Shown here: positions 50,130-59,891 of the stretch, piece by piece
Position numbering within the stretch: the first letter of the stretch is position 1
How the letters are laid out: each line of letters opens with the position of its first letter
DNA from: Acidimicrobiales bacterium
GTDB taxonomy: Bacteria; Actinomycetota; Acidimicrobiia; Acidimicrobiales; SZUA-35
NCBI GenBank assembly: GCA_028285495.1
Contig: JANQPB010000022.1
Span: forward strand, 65,969 to 129,968
DNA: 64,000 nt
Direction of reading: 5' to 3'
Notes under the pieces: model-generated
The model's database searches: none
What the model saw: the letters and a program-made list of their open reading frames with translations, nothing else
Told to the model about the DNA's origin: nothing
Translations under genes and position numbers: made by a program

Positions 50130-52595
50130 TCAACCGATGCCGGCGCCGTCGACCTCGGGACCGAGGGCCACCAGCGACGGCCCCTCGGCGAACCCCTCGA
50201 GCACGGGCGTGCGGAGCGGTCCGGCCTGCTCGTCGGCGGGCGGCTCGGCCAGGCCGGCCAGGCGGTGCCCGGCGCCACGAGCCCGGGCACCGACGACCTC
50301 GTCGCCGGCCGCCGGGGCCAGGCCGACCACCGCGGCAACGGCGGTGGCCTGCGCCCGCCGGTCACCCTGGAGCACGGCCGCCCCGACCGCCCGCCTGGCC
50401 AGCACGAGGGCGGTCGCCGCATCGTCCTCGGTGGCGGCCTGGAGCAGCAGCGCCCGGACGAGGCACCGGAGATCGCCGTGGCGGCGGAACGCCTCGGCCG
50501 CCCGACCGGCGAGGTCGAGGCCGACGTCGGCGGTCCCGGAGGCCACGGCCCACTCGGCCCGGGCGGCGACGGCGTGGGCCCGGTCGTGTCGAAGGCCGGC
50601 GTTGTCCCGGGCGAAGCGGTCGCACTCGTCGAGCCACACGGGGACCTCGGCGAGGCGGATCCTGGCCTCGATGGCCCGGCGGGCCAACATGAGCCTGACC
50701 GAGTTGGCGTGCCACCGGTTGCCGGCCCGGCGGCAGGTCAGCAGCGACGCTTCGAGGGCGGCGACCGCCGCCTCCGGATCGCTGCCGACCAGCCCCTCGG
50801 CCATGAGGCACAGCCCGACCATCTCCCGGTCGCCGGCCGCCTCGAAGGTCGCCCTGGCCTCGGCGAGCGCCCCGAGTGCGCTGGCCTCCCGCCCCAGGTA
50901 CCCGTCGGCGAACCCGGCGGCCCAGCGGCCCAGGGCGTCCTCGGCCGGGGTGTCCGCACGCTCGACGGCGGCGACGGCCGCCCGCTCCATGAGCTCGAGG
51001 TCGAGGTAGTTCAGCACGACGCCGGCCCAGGCCAACGGCTCGGTCGGCCAGCCGTCCGGCAGCGCCCGGTCGACGACGACCCTCCTCAGCTCGTCGAGGA
51101 CCGCAACCGTCGGGTCGAGCTCGTAGCGGCGGGCGATGCCGGTCAACAACCGCTCGGCCAGCTCCCGATCGCCCGGCCCCGGCTGGTCGGCGGCCCACCG
51201 CAGCGCCCCGAGCAGGGTCCGGCGGGAGACGTCGTCGTCGTAGTCCCAGGACTCGGCGGCCAGCGCCAGGCCGACGGCCCGCTCGACCCCGCCGGCATGG
51301 TGGGTGGCATGGGCCCGTCTGAACCGGTCCAGGGTCGCCCCGTCGAGCCCGTCGAGCACGACCGACCGGATCGTCTCCAGCACCCGGTAGGTCGTCGGCC
51401 CCGGCCCGAGGCGGGGTTCGAGCAGCGACTGGTCCACCAGATCGAGCACGGCCCTGGCGGTGTCGATGCCGGCGTCCCCCCGATCGGCGCCGTCCCGACG
51501 GCCGGCATCGCCCGCCGCGCCGGCCGAGACCACGACCCGGAGCTCGTCGAGCGTGCAGGCGGTCGGCAGGCTGGCGACGGCCCGGAGCACCTCCAGCTCG
51601 CCCGGCGAGAGGGCGGCGATGGACCCGTCGAGCGCAGCGACCAGGGACCGATGACGGTCGGCGCCGGGCTGGTCCAACAGGTCCATCCGGTCGGCCAGCA
51701 TCGCCTCGAGCTCGGCCACCTCGATCGAGGCCAGCCTGGCCGCGGCCAGCTCCAGGGCGAGCGGCAATCCGTCGAGGCGACGGCAGAGCCGGGCCACCGC
51801 CTCGGCGTTGGCCCGGTCGACGGCGAAGCCGGGCCGGACCGCAGCGGCCCGGTCGGCCAGCAACCGGCCGGCGGCGCTGGCCGCGACCGAGCGGGACCGG
51901 TCGTCGGTCGGGAGCTCCAGGGGATTGACCGGCTGCACGGCCTCGACCGCCAGACCGAGCCGGCGGCGGCTGGTGAGCACGATCCGCAGGCCGGGCGACG
52001 CCGGCACGAGCGGGCCGAGCAGCCGGCCGAGCGATTCGGCCACCGGGTCGGCGTTGTCGACGACGAGCAGCAGGTCCCGGTCGGCCAGGGCCAGGGCGAG
52101 GCCACCGACGACGTCGGCCCCCTCGGCCGAGGCCACCCCGATCGCATCCGCCACCGCGACGGCCAGACCGTCGTCGTCACCGTCGACCCCGACCAGGTCG
52201 ACCAGCCGGACCTCGCCTGGCCAGCGGCGAGCCAGCTCCCGGGCGAGGCGGCTCTTGCCGACACCGGCCGGGCCGAGCAGGGTGACAAGCCGGTCGGCCG
52301 CCAGCCGGGTCTCGAGGGCGGCCAGCTCGTCGTCGCGTCCGACGAAGCTGGACTCCGAGCCCGCCACCGCCGACCGGCGGGCGAGCCGGGTGGCCGCCTC
52401 GATCAGCTCACCCCGGCTGGTCGCTCCGAGCTTGCGCCGGAGCGATGCAACGTGGCTCTCCACGGTGCGGACCGACACGTGCAGCTCCTCGGCCAGCTCG
52501 CCGTTGGTGAGCCGGCGGCCGATGGCGCGGAGCACGTCGGCCTCCCGCCGGGTCAGGGCGTCGGGGCCCGCTCCGCCCGGATGTCGGGTGGCCAT
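50130..52595 (-). CDS. LuxR-type regulator with N-terminal HTH and ATPase domain
   Basis: About 821 residues. Residues 10-75 are a GerE/LuxR helix-turn-helix (LTRREADVLRAIGRRLTNGELAEELHVSVRTVESHVASLRRKLG), at the N-terminus rather than the usual C-terminus. A STAND-type ATPase follows: FVGRDDELAAL, Walker A GPAGVGKSRLARELA, Walker B DLLLVVDNADP and GLRIVLTSRRR. The remaining 450 residues are helical repeats like TPRs. ATG 52595 is used; the frame extends 6 residues to 52613. A cluster of TCCGTG repeats lies between it and the divergent methyltransferase gene. Confidence 0.85.
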   Translation of the reverse strand: MATRHPGGAGPDALTRREADVLRAIGRRLTNGELAEELHVSVRTVESHVASLRRKLGATSRGELIEAATRLARRSAVAGSESSFVGRDDELAALETRLAADRLVTLLGPAGVGKSRLARELARRWPGEVRLVDLVGVDGDDDGLAVAVADAIGVASAEGADVVGGLALALADRDLLLVVDNADPVAESLGRLLGPLVPASPGLRIVLTSRRRLGLAVEAVQPVNPLELPTDDRSRSVAASAAGRLLADRAAAVRPGFAVDRANAEAVARLCRRLDGLPLALELAAARLASIEVAELEAMLADRMDLLDQPGADRHRSLVAALDGSIAALSPGELEVLRAVASLPTACTLDELRVVVSAGAAGDAGRRDGADRGDAGIDTARAVLDLVDQSLLEPRLGPGPTTYRVLETIRSVVLDGLDGATLDRFRRAHATHHAGGVERAVGLALAAESWDYDDDVSRRTLLGALRWAADQPGPGDRELAERLLTGIARRYELDPTVAVLDELRRVVVDRALPDGWPTEPLAWAGVVLNYLDLELMERAAVAAVERADTPAEDALGRWAAGFADGYLGREASALGALAEARATFEAAGDREMVGLCLMAEGLVGSDPEAAVAALEASLLTCRRAGNRWHANSVRLMLARRAIEARIRLAEVPVWLDECDRFARDNAGLRHDRAHAVAARAEWAVASGTADVGLDLAGRAAEAFRRHGDLRCLVRALLLQAATEDDAATALVLARRAVGAAVLQGDRRAQATAVAAVVGLAPAAGDEVVGARARGAGHRLAGLAEPPADEQAGPLRTPVLEGFAEGPSLVALGPEVDGAGIG

Positions 52596-52627
52596 CCCGG
52601 GATCATCCCACATCGGACTCGGCCCCG

Positions 52628-52668
52628 TCCGTGCCGGCGTCCGTGACGATTTCCGTGCTCGGCACGGA
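52628..52668. promoter_or_regulatory. TCCGTG repeats between the LuxR gene and the methyltransferase
   Basis: TCCGTG occurs at 52628, 52640 and 52652, each 12 bases apart. The last is part of the perfect inverted repeat TCCGTGC-TCG-GCACGGA (52652-52668). The set lies between divergent starts and may be the binding site of the LuxR regulator. Confidence 0.45.
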
Positions 52669-52702
52669 TGACGCCCGGCCCGGCCGGGTGCACGATCGGC
52701 CC

Positions 52703-53578
52703 ATGAGCACCAGCGAGCGCACCACGATCCCGCCGACCACCGCCTCCGACGGCGTCGACCAGCAACCCGCCGTCGATCGGGCCCGGTCCGATGCCGGGCA
52801 GGTCGCGGCCGACGCGGCCGAGGTCTACGAGCGGTTCTTCGTCCCGGCGCTGTTCGGCGACTGGCCCCCGATCCTGCTGGACCGGGCCGGCGTGGCCGAC
52901 GGCCACCGGGTCCTCGACGTCGGCTGCGGCACCGGCGTCGTTGCCCGGGCTGCGGTCGGGCGGGTCGGCGATGACGGCGAGGTCGTCGGGCTCGACCTCA
53001 ACCCGGGGATGCTGGCCGTCGCCGCCCGCGCCGCCCCCGACGTCACCTGGCGGCAGGGCGCCGTCGAGGAGCTGCCGTTCGAGACCGACTCGTTCGACCG
53101 GGTCCTCAGCCAGTTCGCCCTCATGTTCTTCGCCGACCGCGACGCCGGCGTGGCCGAGATGGCCCGGGTGGCCCGACCGGGCACGCCGGTCACCGTCGCA
53201 ACGTGGGCCACCCTGGCCGACACCCCTGGCTATGCGGCGATGGCCGCCCTGCTCGACCGGCTCTTCGGGCCCGAGGTGGCGTCCGCCATCGAGGCCCCGT
53301 ACGTGCTCGGCGAGCCGCAGGCGGTCGGTGAGCTGCTGTCCGGCCACCTGGACGACGTCGCGGTCGAGGTCGTCGACGGCACGGCCCGGTTCCCGTCGAT
53401 CGACGACTGGGTCCGCACCGACATCCGGGGCTGGACCCTGTCCGATGCCCTCACCGACACCCAGTTCGACGTGCTGCTGACCGAGGCCCGCCGTGACCTC
53501 GCCCGGTTCGCCGATGGCGACGGCCGGGTCCGGTTCCCGGCCCCGGCACTGGTGACCACCGGGCTCGCCCGCCGCTGA
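52703..53578 (+). CDS. SAM-dependent methyltransferase (UbiE-like)
   Basis: 291 residues. VLDVGCGTGVVARAAVGR (motif I), EVVGLDLNPGMLAVAAR (motif post-I), VTWRQGAVEELPFETDSFDRVLSQFALMFFADR (motifs II and III) match small-molecule methyltransferases of the UbiE/Coq5 type. ATG 52703 is 6 bases after CACGAT. It diverges from the LuxR regulator, so it may be its target. A hairpin overlaps the stop. Confidence 0.88.
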   Translation: MSTSERTTIPPTTASDGVDQQPAVDRARSDAGQVAADAAEVYERFFVPALFGDWPPILLDRAGVADGHRVLDVGCGTGVVARAAVGRVGDDGEVVGLDLNPGMLAVAARAAPDVTWRQGAVEELPFETDSFDRVLSQFALMFFADRDAGVAEMARVARPGTPVTVATWATLADTPGYAAMAALLDRLFGPEVASAIEAPYVLGEPQAVGELLSGHLDDVAVEVVDGTARFPSIDDWVRTDIRGWTLSDALTDTQFDVLLTEARRDLARFADGDGRVRFPAPALVTTGLARR

Positions 53579-53595
53579 CGCCGGTCGGCGGCGTC
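53577..53595 (+). terminator. Short hairpin at the methyltransferase stop
   Basis: GACGCC (53577-53582) and GGCGTC (53590-53595) form a 6-bp stem, starting within the TGA stop codon. Confidence 0.4.
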
Positions 53596-53602
53596 GCCTC
53601 GG

Positions 53603-54994
53603 CTACTCCGTCGACGCGGTCGGGGCGAGCTCGCGCTCGGGCGTGGCCTCGGCCAGCTCGCGCTGCAGCCGGTCCTCGTCGTAGCGGCTGAACAGCACCG
53701 CGGCGACGGCGTAGAGGATCGCACCGCCGATGCCGGTCAGCCGGACCCCGAGGTCGTCGCCGACGTCACGCCCGAGCTGCAGGAGCAGGGCGAACATCAC
53801 GACCCCGAGGGTGGTGGCCAGCTTCTGGAGGAAGGTCCGGGTGGCGTAGAACATCGCGGCCTGGGCCTCGCCGCCGGTCCGGACCGCGTGCTCGGCGATG
53901 TCGGCCAGGATCCACTGCGGCATCACGCTCAGGATGGCGAACGGCAGGGCGAACACGACGATCGGAATCGCCCCCTGGAGGAACGGGACCCGGTCGATGA
54001 CACCGAGCCCGCTGATCGTCAGGAACACCACGCTGGCCAGCAGGAAGGCGAAGATCGTGAGTCGCTTGCCCCCACCCTGGCGCCTGGCCCAGCCGGCGAC
54101 GGCCGGGAACAGGAACACCGACACCACCACCATCAGCACCAGCAGGACCGACGAGAACCACTCCTCGAGCTCCAACAGCACCGTCACGTAGAAGAGGACG
54201 CCGGTCTGGATGATGGCCAGGCCGCTGAAGTAGGAGAAGTCGGCGGCGGCGTAGAAGCGGAAGAACGGGTTGCCGAGCACGGTCCTGAGCGACTGCAGCA
54301 ACGGCTGGGTGGTCGGCTCGTTGCGGGCCCAGCGAGGCTCGTCGATCTTCAACACGGGGATCACCATGAAGACCAGCGCGATGGCGCAGACGATGGCGAT
54401 CGACCCCTGCCAGGCTCGATAGGTCTCCAGCGGGCCGTCGAGGATGGGGGCGATGAAGAAGATCTGGGCCCCGAGGATCAGCCCGATCGCCCACGCAACC
54501 GACGTCCAGGTCGACAGCTTGAGCCGCTCCCCCGGCGTGGCCCCGAGGTCGGCGACCAGGGCAAACGCCGGCGTGGCATAGGCGGTCAGGGCGACGTAGA
54601 GCACGAGCTGGACCGCCAGCAGCCAGACGATGTTCCAGCCGCTCTCGCGATCGACCGGGGGAACGAACATGAGCACGGTGGCCAGCGCCGCCGGGACCAT
54701 GCCGAGGGCCATGAACGGGATTCGCCGACCCCGGCGGTTGGTCGACCGGTCGGACCAGGCGGCGATCAGCGGGTCGGTGATCGAGTCGGTCAACCGGCCG
54801 GCGGCGGCGATGAGGGCCACCACGTTCAGGACGCCGAGCAGCGTGGCGTCGGTGACCAGGGTGGGGAGGCCGGCGGTGTCCGGCGGCAGGTAGAAGAAGA
54901 CCAGGATCACGTTGATCAGGTTCATCAGCACCGACATGCCGAGGAAGCCAGCCGACAGCGCCAGGACCACCGACCGGGGCAGCTCGTCGTCCAT
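53603..54994 (-). CDS. GPH-family sugar/MFS transporter
   Basis: 463 residues with twelve membrane segments. The loop GRLTDSITDPLIAAWSDRSTNRRGRRIPFMALG is the GPH (MFS_2) signature DPxxGxxSDRTxxRxGRRRP in slightly altered form. The family usually transports glycosides or related solutes with a cation. ATG 54994 opens the gene after a charged stretch not conserved in relatives. It diverges from the secreted oxidase gene, so the two may share a substrate class. Confidence 0.85.
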   Translation of the reverse strand: MDDELPRSVVLALSAGFLGMSVLMNLINVILVFFYLPPDTAGLPTLVTDATLLGVLNVVALIAAAGRLTDSITDPLIAAWSDRSTNRRGRRIPFMALGMVPAALATVLMFVPPVDRESGWNIVWLLAVQLVLYVALTAYATPAFALVADLGATPGERLKLSTWTSVAWAIGLILGAQIFFIAPILDGPLETYRAWQGSIAIVCAIALVFMVIPVLKIDEPRWARNEPTTQPLLQSLRTVLGNPFFRFYAAADFSYFSGLAIIQTGVLFYVTVLLELEEWFSSVLLVLMVVVSVFLFPAVAGWARRQGGGKRLTIFAFLLASVVFLTISGLGVIDRVPFLQGAIPIVVFALPFAILSVMPQWILADIAEHAVRTGGEAQAAMFYATRTFLQKLATTLGVVMFALLLQLGRDVGDDLGVRLTGIGGAILYAVAAVLFSRYDEDRLQRELAEATPERELAPTASTE

Positions 54995-55224
54995 GCGGCT
55001 CGACGCACCCACGTCCACCGCTGGAGGGTACCTCTGGGGCCAGGTCGGCAGCGACACGGCGGAGCGGCCGCGGCGCTCGTCGAGGTGATCGATCGAGGCG
55101 CCGACGCCGCCGGGTGAGCAGATCGCCCCAGAACGGCCCGAGAGGGTCGACCGGCGGGACCGGACCGAGCAGACTCTGCCTGTCGATGCATGTCGTCGAC
55201 ACCGCCAGCGACCAGGGAGAGCCC

Positions 55225-57531
55225 GTGGCCGAGCCGAACGCGCCAACCGGCGCCAGCCCGAACCGACGCGCCGCGCCGGCGTCCGAGTGGCGCCGTCGTT
55301 GCCGGCGGCCGATCGTCGGTTGGCTGCTGCTGACCGCCGCCCTTGCCCTGCTCGCCGCCACCACCGGCGCCTCACCGGCGGCCGCCCAGACCGGGACGAT
55401 CCGACCGGTCCACTCCGACCTCTGCCTCGGCGTCGCGGACGGCTCGACGGCCTCGGGGGCGGCGATCGTGCAACTCCCCTGCGACGGCTCGGCGTCGCAG
55501 ACGTTCACGGTCACCGACGTCGGCGGCGGCCACCACCGGCTCCGGCTCGCCCACTCGGGCAAGTGCGTCGACATCGAGGGCGCGTCGACCGCCTCATTGG
55601 CCCCCGCCATCCAGTGGGACTGCCACGGCGGCGCGAATCAGCAGTTCACCCTCCAGCTCGGCGGCGCCACCACCCTCGTTGCTCGGCACTCCGGGTCGTG
55701 TCTCGACGTCGAGCGCGCCGCCACCACGGGCGGCGCGGCCCTGCTCCAGTACGCCTGCCACGGCGGCGACAACCAGCGATTCGCCGTCGGGAGCGGCGGC
55801 GCCGACCCGAGCCGGGGCCGCTGGAGCTCGCCGTCGTCCCTGCCGCTGGTCCCGGTGGCCGGCTCCAACCTCGGCAACGGCAAGGTGTTGCTGTGGTCGG
55901 CCTACGAGCGGTTCACGTTCGGCGGTGACCGGGGCCGGACCCAGACCGTGCTGTTCGACCCGGCGACCGGGCAGTCGTCGCTCCGGCAGGTGTCGAACAC
56001 CGGTCACGACATGTTCTGTCCCGGCATCGCCAACCTGGCCGACGGTCGCATCCTGGTCAACGGCGGCTCGTCGGCGGCCGAGACCAGCATCTACGACCCG
56101 GCGAGCGACTCCTGGCAGGACGCGGCCGACATGAACATCCCCCGTGGCTACCAGGGCACGACGCTGCTGTCGGACGGCTCGGCCTTCACCCTCGGCGGCT
56201 CGTGGTCCGGCGGCCAGGGCAACAAGCACGCCGAGGTCTGGACCGAGGGCGGCGGCTGGCGCCGTCTCACCGGCGTCCGGGCCGAGCCGTTCACCGCCGA
56301 CGACCCCCGGGGGGTCTACCGGGGCGACAACCACCTGTGGCTGTTCGCCTGGACCGGCAACCGGGTGTTCCACGCCGGCCCGACCCGGGCCATGCACTGG
56401 ATCGACACCGCCGGCAACGGCTCGGTCACCGGGGCCGGCAACCGCGGCAGCGACGGCTACGCCATGAATGGCAACGCCGTGATGTACGAGCCCGGCAAGA
56501 TCCTGGCCGTCGGCGGCGGGCCGGCGTACCAGGAGACCGAGACGACGGCCAACGCCACCGTCATCGACCTCAACGGCGGGTCGGTGTCGACCCGCTCGGT
56601 CGCCCCGATGGCCAACCGCCGCGGCTTCCACAGCAGCGTGGTGCTGCCGAGTGGGGAGGTGGTCGTCGTCGGCGGCCAGTCCTACGTCGTGCCGTTCACC
56701 GACACGACGGCCGTGCTGACCCCCGAGCTGTGGGACCCCGACACCGAGACGTTCCGCTCGCTCGCCCCGATGGCGATCCCCCGGACCTACCACAGCTTCG
56801 CCCTCCTGTTGCCGGACGGCCGGGTCATGGCCGGCGGTGGCGGACTGTGCGGCGACTGCTCGACCAACCACCCCGACGTCGAGATCCTGACCCCGCCCTA
56901 CCTGCTCGACGGCGACGGCAACGAGGCGCAACGGCCGACGATCACGTCGGCCCCGTCATCGGTCGACCTGAACGAGCGGTTCGACGTGCGGGCCTCGGCC
57001 GGGGTGGCCGAGTTCACCCTCGTCCGCCTGTCGTCGGCCACCCACTCGGTCAACAACGACCAGCGCCGGATCCCGCTGAGCTTCTCGGGCGGCGGCAACG
57101 GCGCCTACCGATTGACCGCCCCGGCCGAGGGCGGGATCGCCCCGCCGGGCGACTACTTCCTGTTCGCCATCGACGGCTCCGGCGTGCCGTCGGTTGCCGC
57201 CGTGGTCAACCTGACGACGACCGTCGACCCCGGCGACGACGGGCCCGGGGCCATCGCCGGCACGGTGACCGACGAGTCGGGCTCGCCGGTCGGCGGGGTG
57301 GCGGTCGACCTCTTCGTGGCCGCCGCCGACGGCAGCCGCGGCCAATGGCTCCGCCAGATCACCACCGACACAGCCGGCAACTACCGCTTCGACGTCCAAC
57401 CCGGCTGCTACGTCCTCACCTTCATCGCACCGACCGGACGCACCTTCACCAACGGCTCACGCTGGTACCAACCCGGCCGCTGCGTCGACCCAGACCAGAC
57501 CATCACCGGCGTCGACGCCACCCTCGGCTGA
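55225..57531 (+). CDS. Secreted copper radical oxidase with ricin-type lectin domain
   Basis: 768 residues. The N-terminus has a long charged region and a hydrophobic signal (GWLLLTAALALLAATTGASPAAA). A ricin-B/CBM13-like domain with three repeats (SQTFTV, NQQFTL, NQRFAV) comes next, then a kelch-type galactose-oxidase propeller. All active-site residues are present: Cys265 (HDMFCPG) and Tyr309 (PRGYQ), 44 apart as in galactose oxidase, Trp327 (GGSWSGG), Tyr522-His523 (PRTYHS), His607 (SATHSVNND). A DUF1929-like domain and a carboxypeptidase-regulatory-like beta domain (GTVTDESGSPVGGV) end the protein. GTG 55225 has GGGAG 6 bases upstream. Confidence 0.9.
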   Translation: MAEPNAPTGASPNRRAAPASEWRRRCRRPIVGWLLLTAALALLAATTGASPAAAQTGTIRPVHSDLCLGVADGSTASGAAIVQLPCDGSASQTFTVTDVGGGHHRLRLAHSGKCVDIEGASTASLAPAIQWDCHGGANQQFTLQLGGATTLVARHSGSCLDVERAATTGGAALLQYACHGGDNQRFAVGSGGADPSRGRWSSPSSLPLVPVAGSNLGNGKVLLWSAYERFTFGGDRGRTQTVLFDPATGQSSLRQVSNTGHDMFCPGIANLADGRILVNGGSSAAETSIYDPASDSWQDAADMNIPRGYQGTTLLSDGSAFTLGGSWSGGQGNKHAEVWTEGGGWRRLTGVRAEPFTADDPRGVYRGDNHLWLFAWTGNRVFHAGPTRAMHWIDTAGNGSVTGAGNRGSDGYAMNGNAVMYEPGKILAVGGGPAYQETETTANATVIDLNGGSVSTRSVAPMANRRGFHSSVVLPSGEVVVVGGQSYVVPFTDTTAVLTPELWDPDTETFRSLAPMAIPRTYHSFALLLPDGRVMAGGGGLCGDCSTNHPDVEILTPPYLLDGDGNEAQRPTITSAPSSVDLNERFDVRASAGVAEFTLVRLSSATHSVNNDQRRIPLSFSGGGNGAYRLTAPAEGGIAPPGDYFLFAIDGSGVPSVAAVVNLTTTVDPGDDGPGAIAGTVTDESGSPVGGVAVDLFVAAADGSRGQWLRQITTDTAGNYRFDVQPGCYVLTFIAPTGRTFTNGSRWYQPGRCVDPDQTITGVDATLG

Positions 57532-57752
57532 GCCGGGCCGGGCCGCACGCGGCGACGACGCCGGCGGATGCGGTCGTCGTCTGACTGGCCGGGTCCTCGA
57601 TCCTCGCTGGCCACCGCGGCGACGCCCTCGCCCATCTCCCCGGCCCTGGCGGCCTCGATGGTCGCGCTCGACGCCAGCGAGGTTGGCCTGCTCGGCGATG
57701 ACCCCGGGGGCCGCCGACCGCGAACGGGACAGGGCCGCACCGCCCTCCTACC

Positions 57753-58868
57753 ATGACCGGACCGCCCGTGGCGGCACCGCACGAAACCGGAACGGAGGAC
57801 GATCGCCCGATGCTGACGACCACACCGGAGGCCGAGCCGGACGACGCCGAACTGGTCGACATCCTGGAGCGGATGGTGGCCGGGCAGGTCTACTCGACCC
57901 GCTGCTTCAACCTCCAGCGCCAGGGTCGCATGGGCACGATGGCCCCGATCGACGGCTCCGAGGCCCTGGTGGCCGGGGCGGCCAGCGCCCTCGACCCGAC
58001 CACCGACTGGGTCTTCCCCCAGTACCGCGAGCAGTTCGCCCTCGGCCGCTTCGGCGACGAGGTGATCGACCGGGTCGTGCTCTACAACATCGGCCATCCG
58101 GCCGGCGGCCACTACGCCGAGCACCTGCGGGTCTTCCCCCACCAGATCAGCCTGGCCTGCCAGATCCCCCACGCGGTCGGGATGGCCTGGGGGATGAAGG
58201 TGACGGGCGAGCCCGGGTGCGTGGCCACGTTCTTCGGCGACGGCTCCAGCTCCGAGGGCGACTTCTACGAGGCGGCCAACCTGGCCGGCGTGCTCGACGC
58301 ACCCGTGATCTTCGTGCTCGTCAACAACGGCTGGGCCATCTCGACACCGACGGCGGCCCAGACCGGAGCCGAGTCGTTCGCGGCCAAGGCCCACGCCTTC
58401 GGCTTTCCCGGGATGCAGGTCGACGGCCGTGACCCGCTGGCCGTCCGGGCCGCCGTCTTCGAGGCCAGGGAGCGGGCCGTCGGGGGCCGGGGCCCGATGC
58501 TGATCGAGGCGGTGACCGTCCGCCACGGCCCACACACGACGGCGGACGACCCGACGAAGTACCGATCGGCCGACGAGCTGGCCAGGGCCCGCGACGACGA
58601 GCCGATCCGGCGCTTCGCCGCCCAGCTGACCGAGCGGGGGCTGTGGAGCGAGGAGCGCCAACGCGAGGTCGAGGCGGCGGCCGACGCCCGGTTCGACCTG
58701 GCCTGGGACCGGAGCCAGGAGGCGGCGGCCACCCTCGACCCGGCGACTGCGCTGTTCGAGCACGTCTACGCCGAGCCGACTGCGAGGATGCAACGTCAGC
58801 GGGGCGAGCTGCGGGCCCACCTCGACGCCATGGCCAACGGGGCGGCCAACGGATCGGCGGCCGGATGA
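57753..58868 (+). CDS. 2-oxoacid dehydrogenase E1 component, alpha subunit
   Basis: 371 residues. With E1 beta it decarboxylates pyruvate or branched-chain 2-oxoacids with TPP. The TPP motif is FFGDGSSSEGDFYEAANLAGVLDAPVIFVLVNNGWAIS. PQYREQFALGRFG and GHYAEH are typical. ATG 57753 has no ribosome site; ATG 57810 (M20) has GGAGG 11 bases upstream. The arrangement E1 alpha-E1 beta-E2-E3 with a 4-base overlap to the next gene suggests the branched-chain complex (bkd) as much as pyruvate dehydrogenase. Confidence 0.92.
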   Translation: MTGPPVAAPHETGTEDDRPMLTTTPEAEPDDAELVDILERMVAGQVYSTRCFNLQRQGRMGTMAPIDGSEALVAGAASALDPTTDWVFPQYREQFALGRFGDEVIDRVVLYNIGHPAGGHYAEHLRVFPHQISLACQIPHAVGMAWGMKVTGEPGCVATFFGDGSSSEGDFYEAANLAGVLDAPVIFVLVNNGWAISTPTAAQTGAESFAAKAHAFGFPGMQVDGRDPLAVRAAVFEARERAVGGRGPMLIEAVTVRHGPHTTADDPTKYRSADELARARDDEPIRRFAAQLTERGLWSEERQREVEAAADARFDLAWDRSQEAAATLDPATALFEHVYAEPTARMQRQRGELRAHLDAMANGAANGSAAG

Positions 58869-59875
58869 CCGCCACTGCGCCGGGAACGGCGACGCAGGAC
58901 ATGACGATGGTCGAGGCCATCAACCACACGTTGCACGAGGAGATGGCCCGGGACGAGCGGGTGATGGTGTTCGGCGAGGACGTCGCCGTCAACGGGGGCG
59001 TGTTCCGGGCGACCGAGGGCCTGATCGACGCCTTCGGCCCGGACCGGGTGGTCGACATGCCGCTGGCCGAGGCGGTGATCGTCGGCGCCAGCGTCGGGCT
59101 GGCCGCCGCCGGGCTGGTGCCGGTGGCCGAGATCCAGTTCCTCGGGTTCAGCTACCAGGCCATGCACCAGCTCGTCGGCCAGGTGGCCCGGCTCCGCAGC
59201 CGGACCCAGGGCCGGTTCGACGCCCCGATCACGGTGCGGGCCCCGTTCGGCGGCGGCGTCCGGACCCCCGAGCTGCACTCGGAGTCGCTCGAATCGCAGT
59301 ACGCCAACTGCCCCGGGCTCAAGATCGCGGCCCCGGCGACGGCGGCCGATGCCAAGGGCCTGCTGGCCGCCGCCATCCGCGACCCCGACCCGGTCCTGTT
59401 CCTCGAGCCGCTGCGCGGCTACCGGATGATCCGGGGCCCGGTCCCGGAGGATGACCACGTCGTCCCGCTCGGGCGATCCCGCCAGGCCCGATCGGGGACC
59501 GACCTGGTGATCGTGGCCTGGAGCTACCAGGCCGAGCTGGCCTGCCGGGCCGCCGATCGCCTGGCCGCCGATGGCCTGTCGGTCGGCGTGCTCGACCTGC
59601 GCTCGATCGTGCCCCTCGACGTCGATGGCCTGGCCGAGGCCGTGTCGAGCGTCGGGCGGGCGATCGTCGTCCAGGAGGCGCCGGAGACCTGCGGGTTCGC
59701 CTCCGAGATCATCGCCACGATCAACGACCACTGCTTCTACGACCTCGAGGCCCCGGTCGAGCGGGTCTCGGGCTTCGACGTCCCCTACCCGGTCGGGCTG
59801 CTGGAGGACTTCTACGTGCCCGACGTCGACCGCATCGTCGCCGCGGCGAGACGAACCCTGGCGATGGCGCCGTGA
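58865..59875 (+). CDS. 2-oxoacid dehydrogenase E1 component, beta subunit
   Basis: 336 residues. MTMVEAINHTLHEEMARDERVMVFGEDVAVNGGVFRATEGL, MPLAEAVIVGASVGLAAAGLVPVAEIQFLGF and PFGGGVRTPELHSESLESQYANCPGLKIAAPATAAD are the E1 beta hallmarks. The HSES loop is like that of branched-chain and acetoin-type E1. The start overlaps the E1 alpha stop by 4 bases. Confidence 0.94.
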   Translation: MTATAPGTATQDMTMVEAINHTLHEEMARDERVMVFGEDVAVNGGVFRATEGLIDAFGPDRVVDMPLAEAVIVGASVGLAAAGLVPVAEIQFLGFSYQAMHQLVGQVARLRSRTQGRFDAPITVRAPFGGGVRTPELHSESLESQYANCPGLKIAAPATAADAKGLLAAAIRDPDPVLFLEPLRGYRMIRGPVPEDDHVVPLGRSRQARSGTDLVIVAWSYQAELACRAADRLAADGLSVGVLDLRSIVPLDVDGLAEAVSSVGRAIVVQEAPETCGFASEIIATINDHCFYDLEAPVERVSGFDVPYPVGLLEDFYVPDVDRIVAAARRTLAMAP

Positions 59876-59891
59876 CCCCGGAGCACCTGCG

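Noticed and set aside
57532..57752. Small ORFs between the radical oxidase and the E1 alpha gene
   Set aside because: Short frames on both strands without initiation signals or domains.
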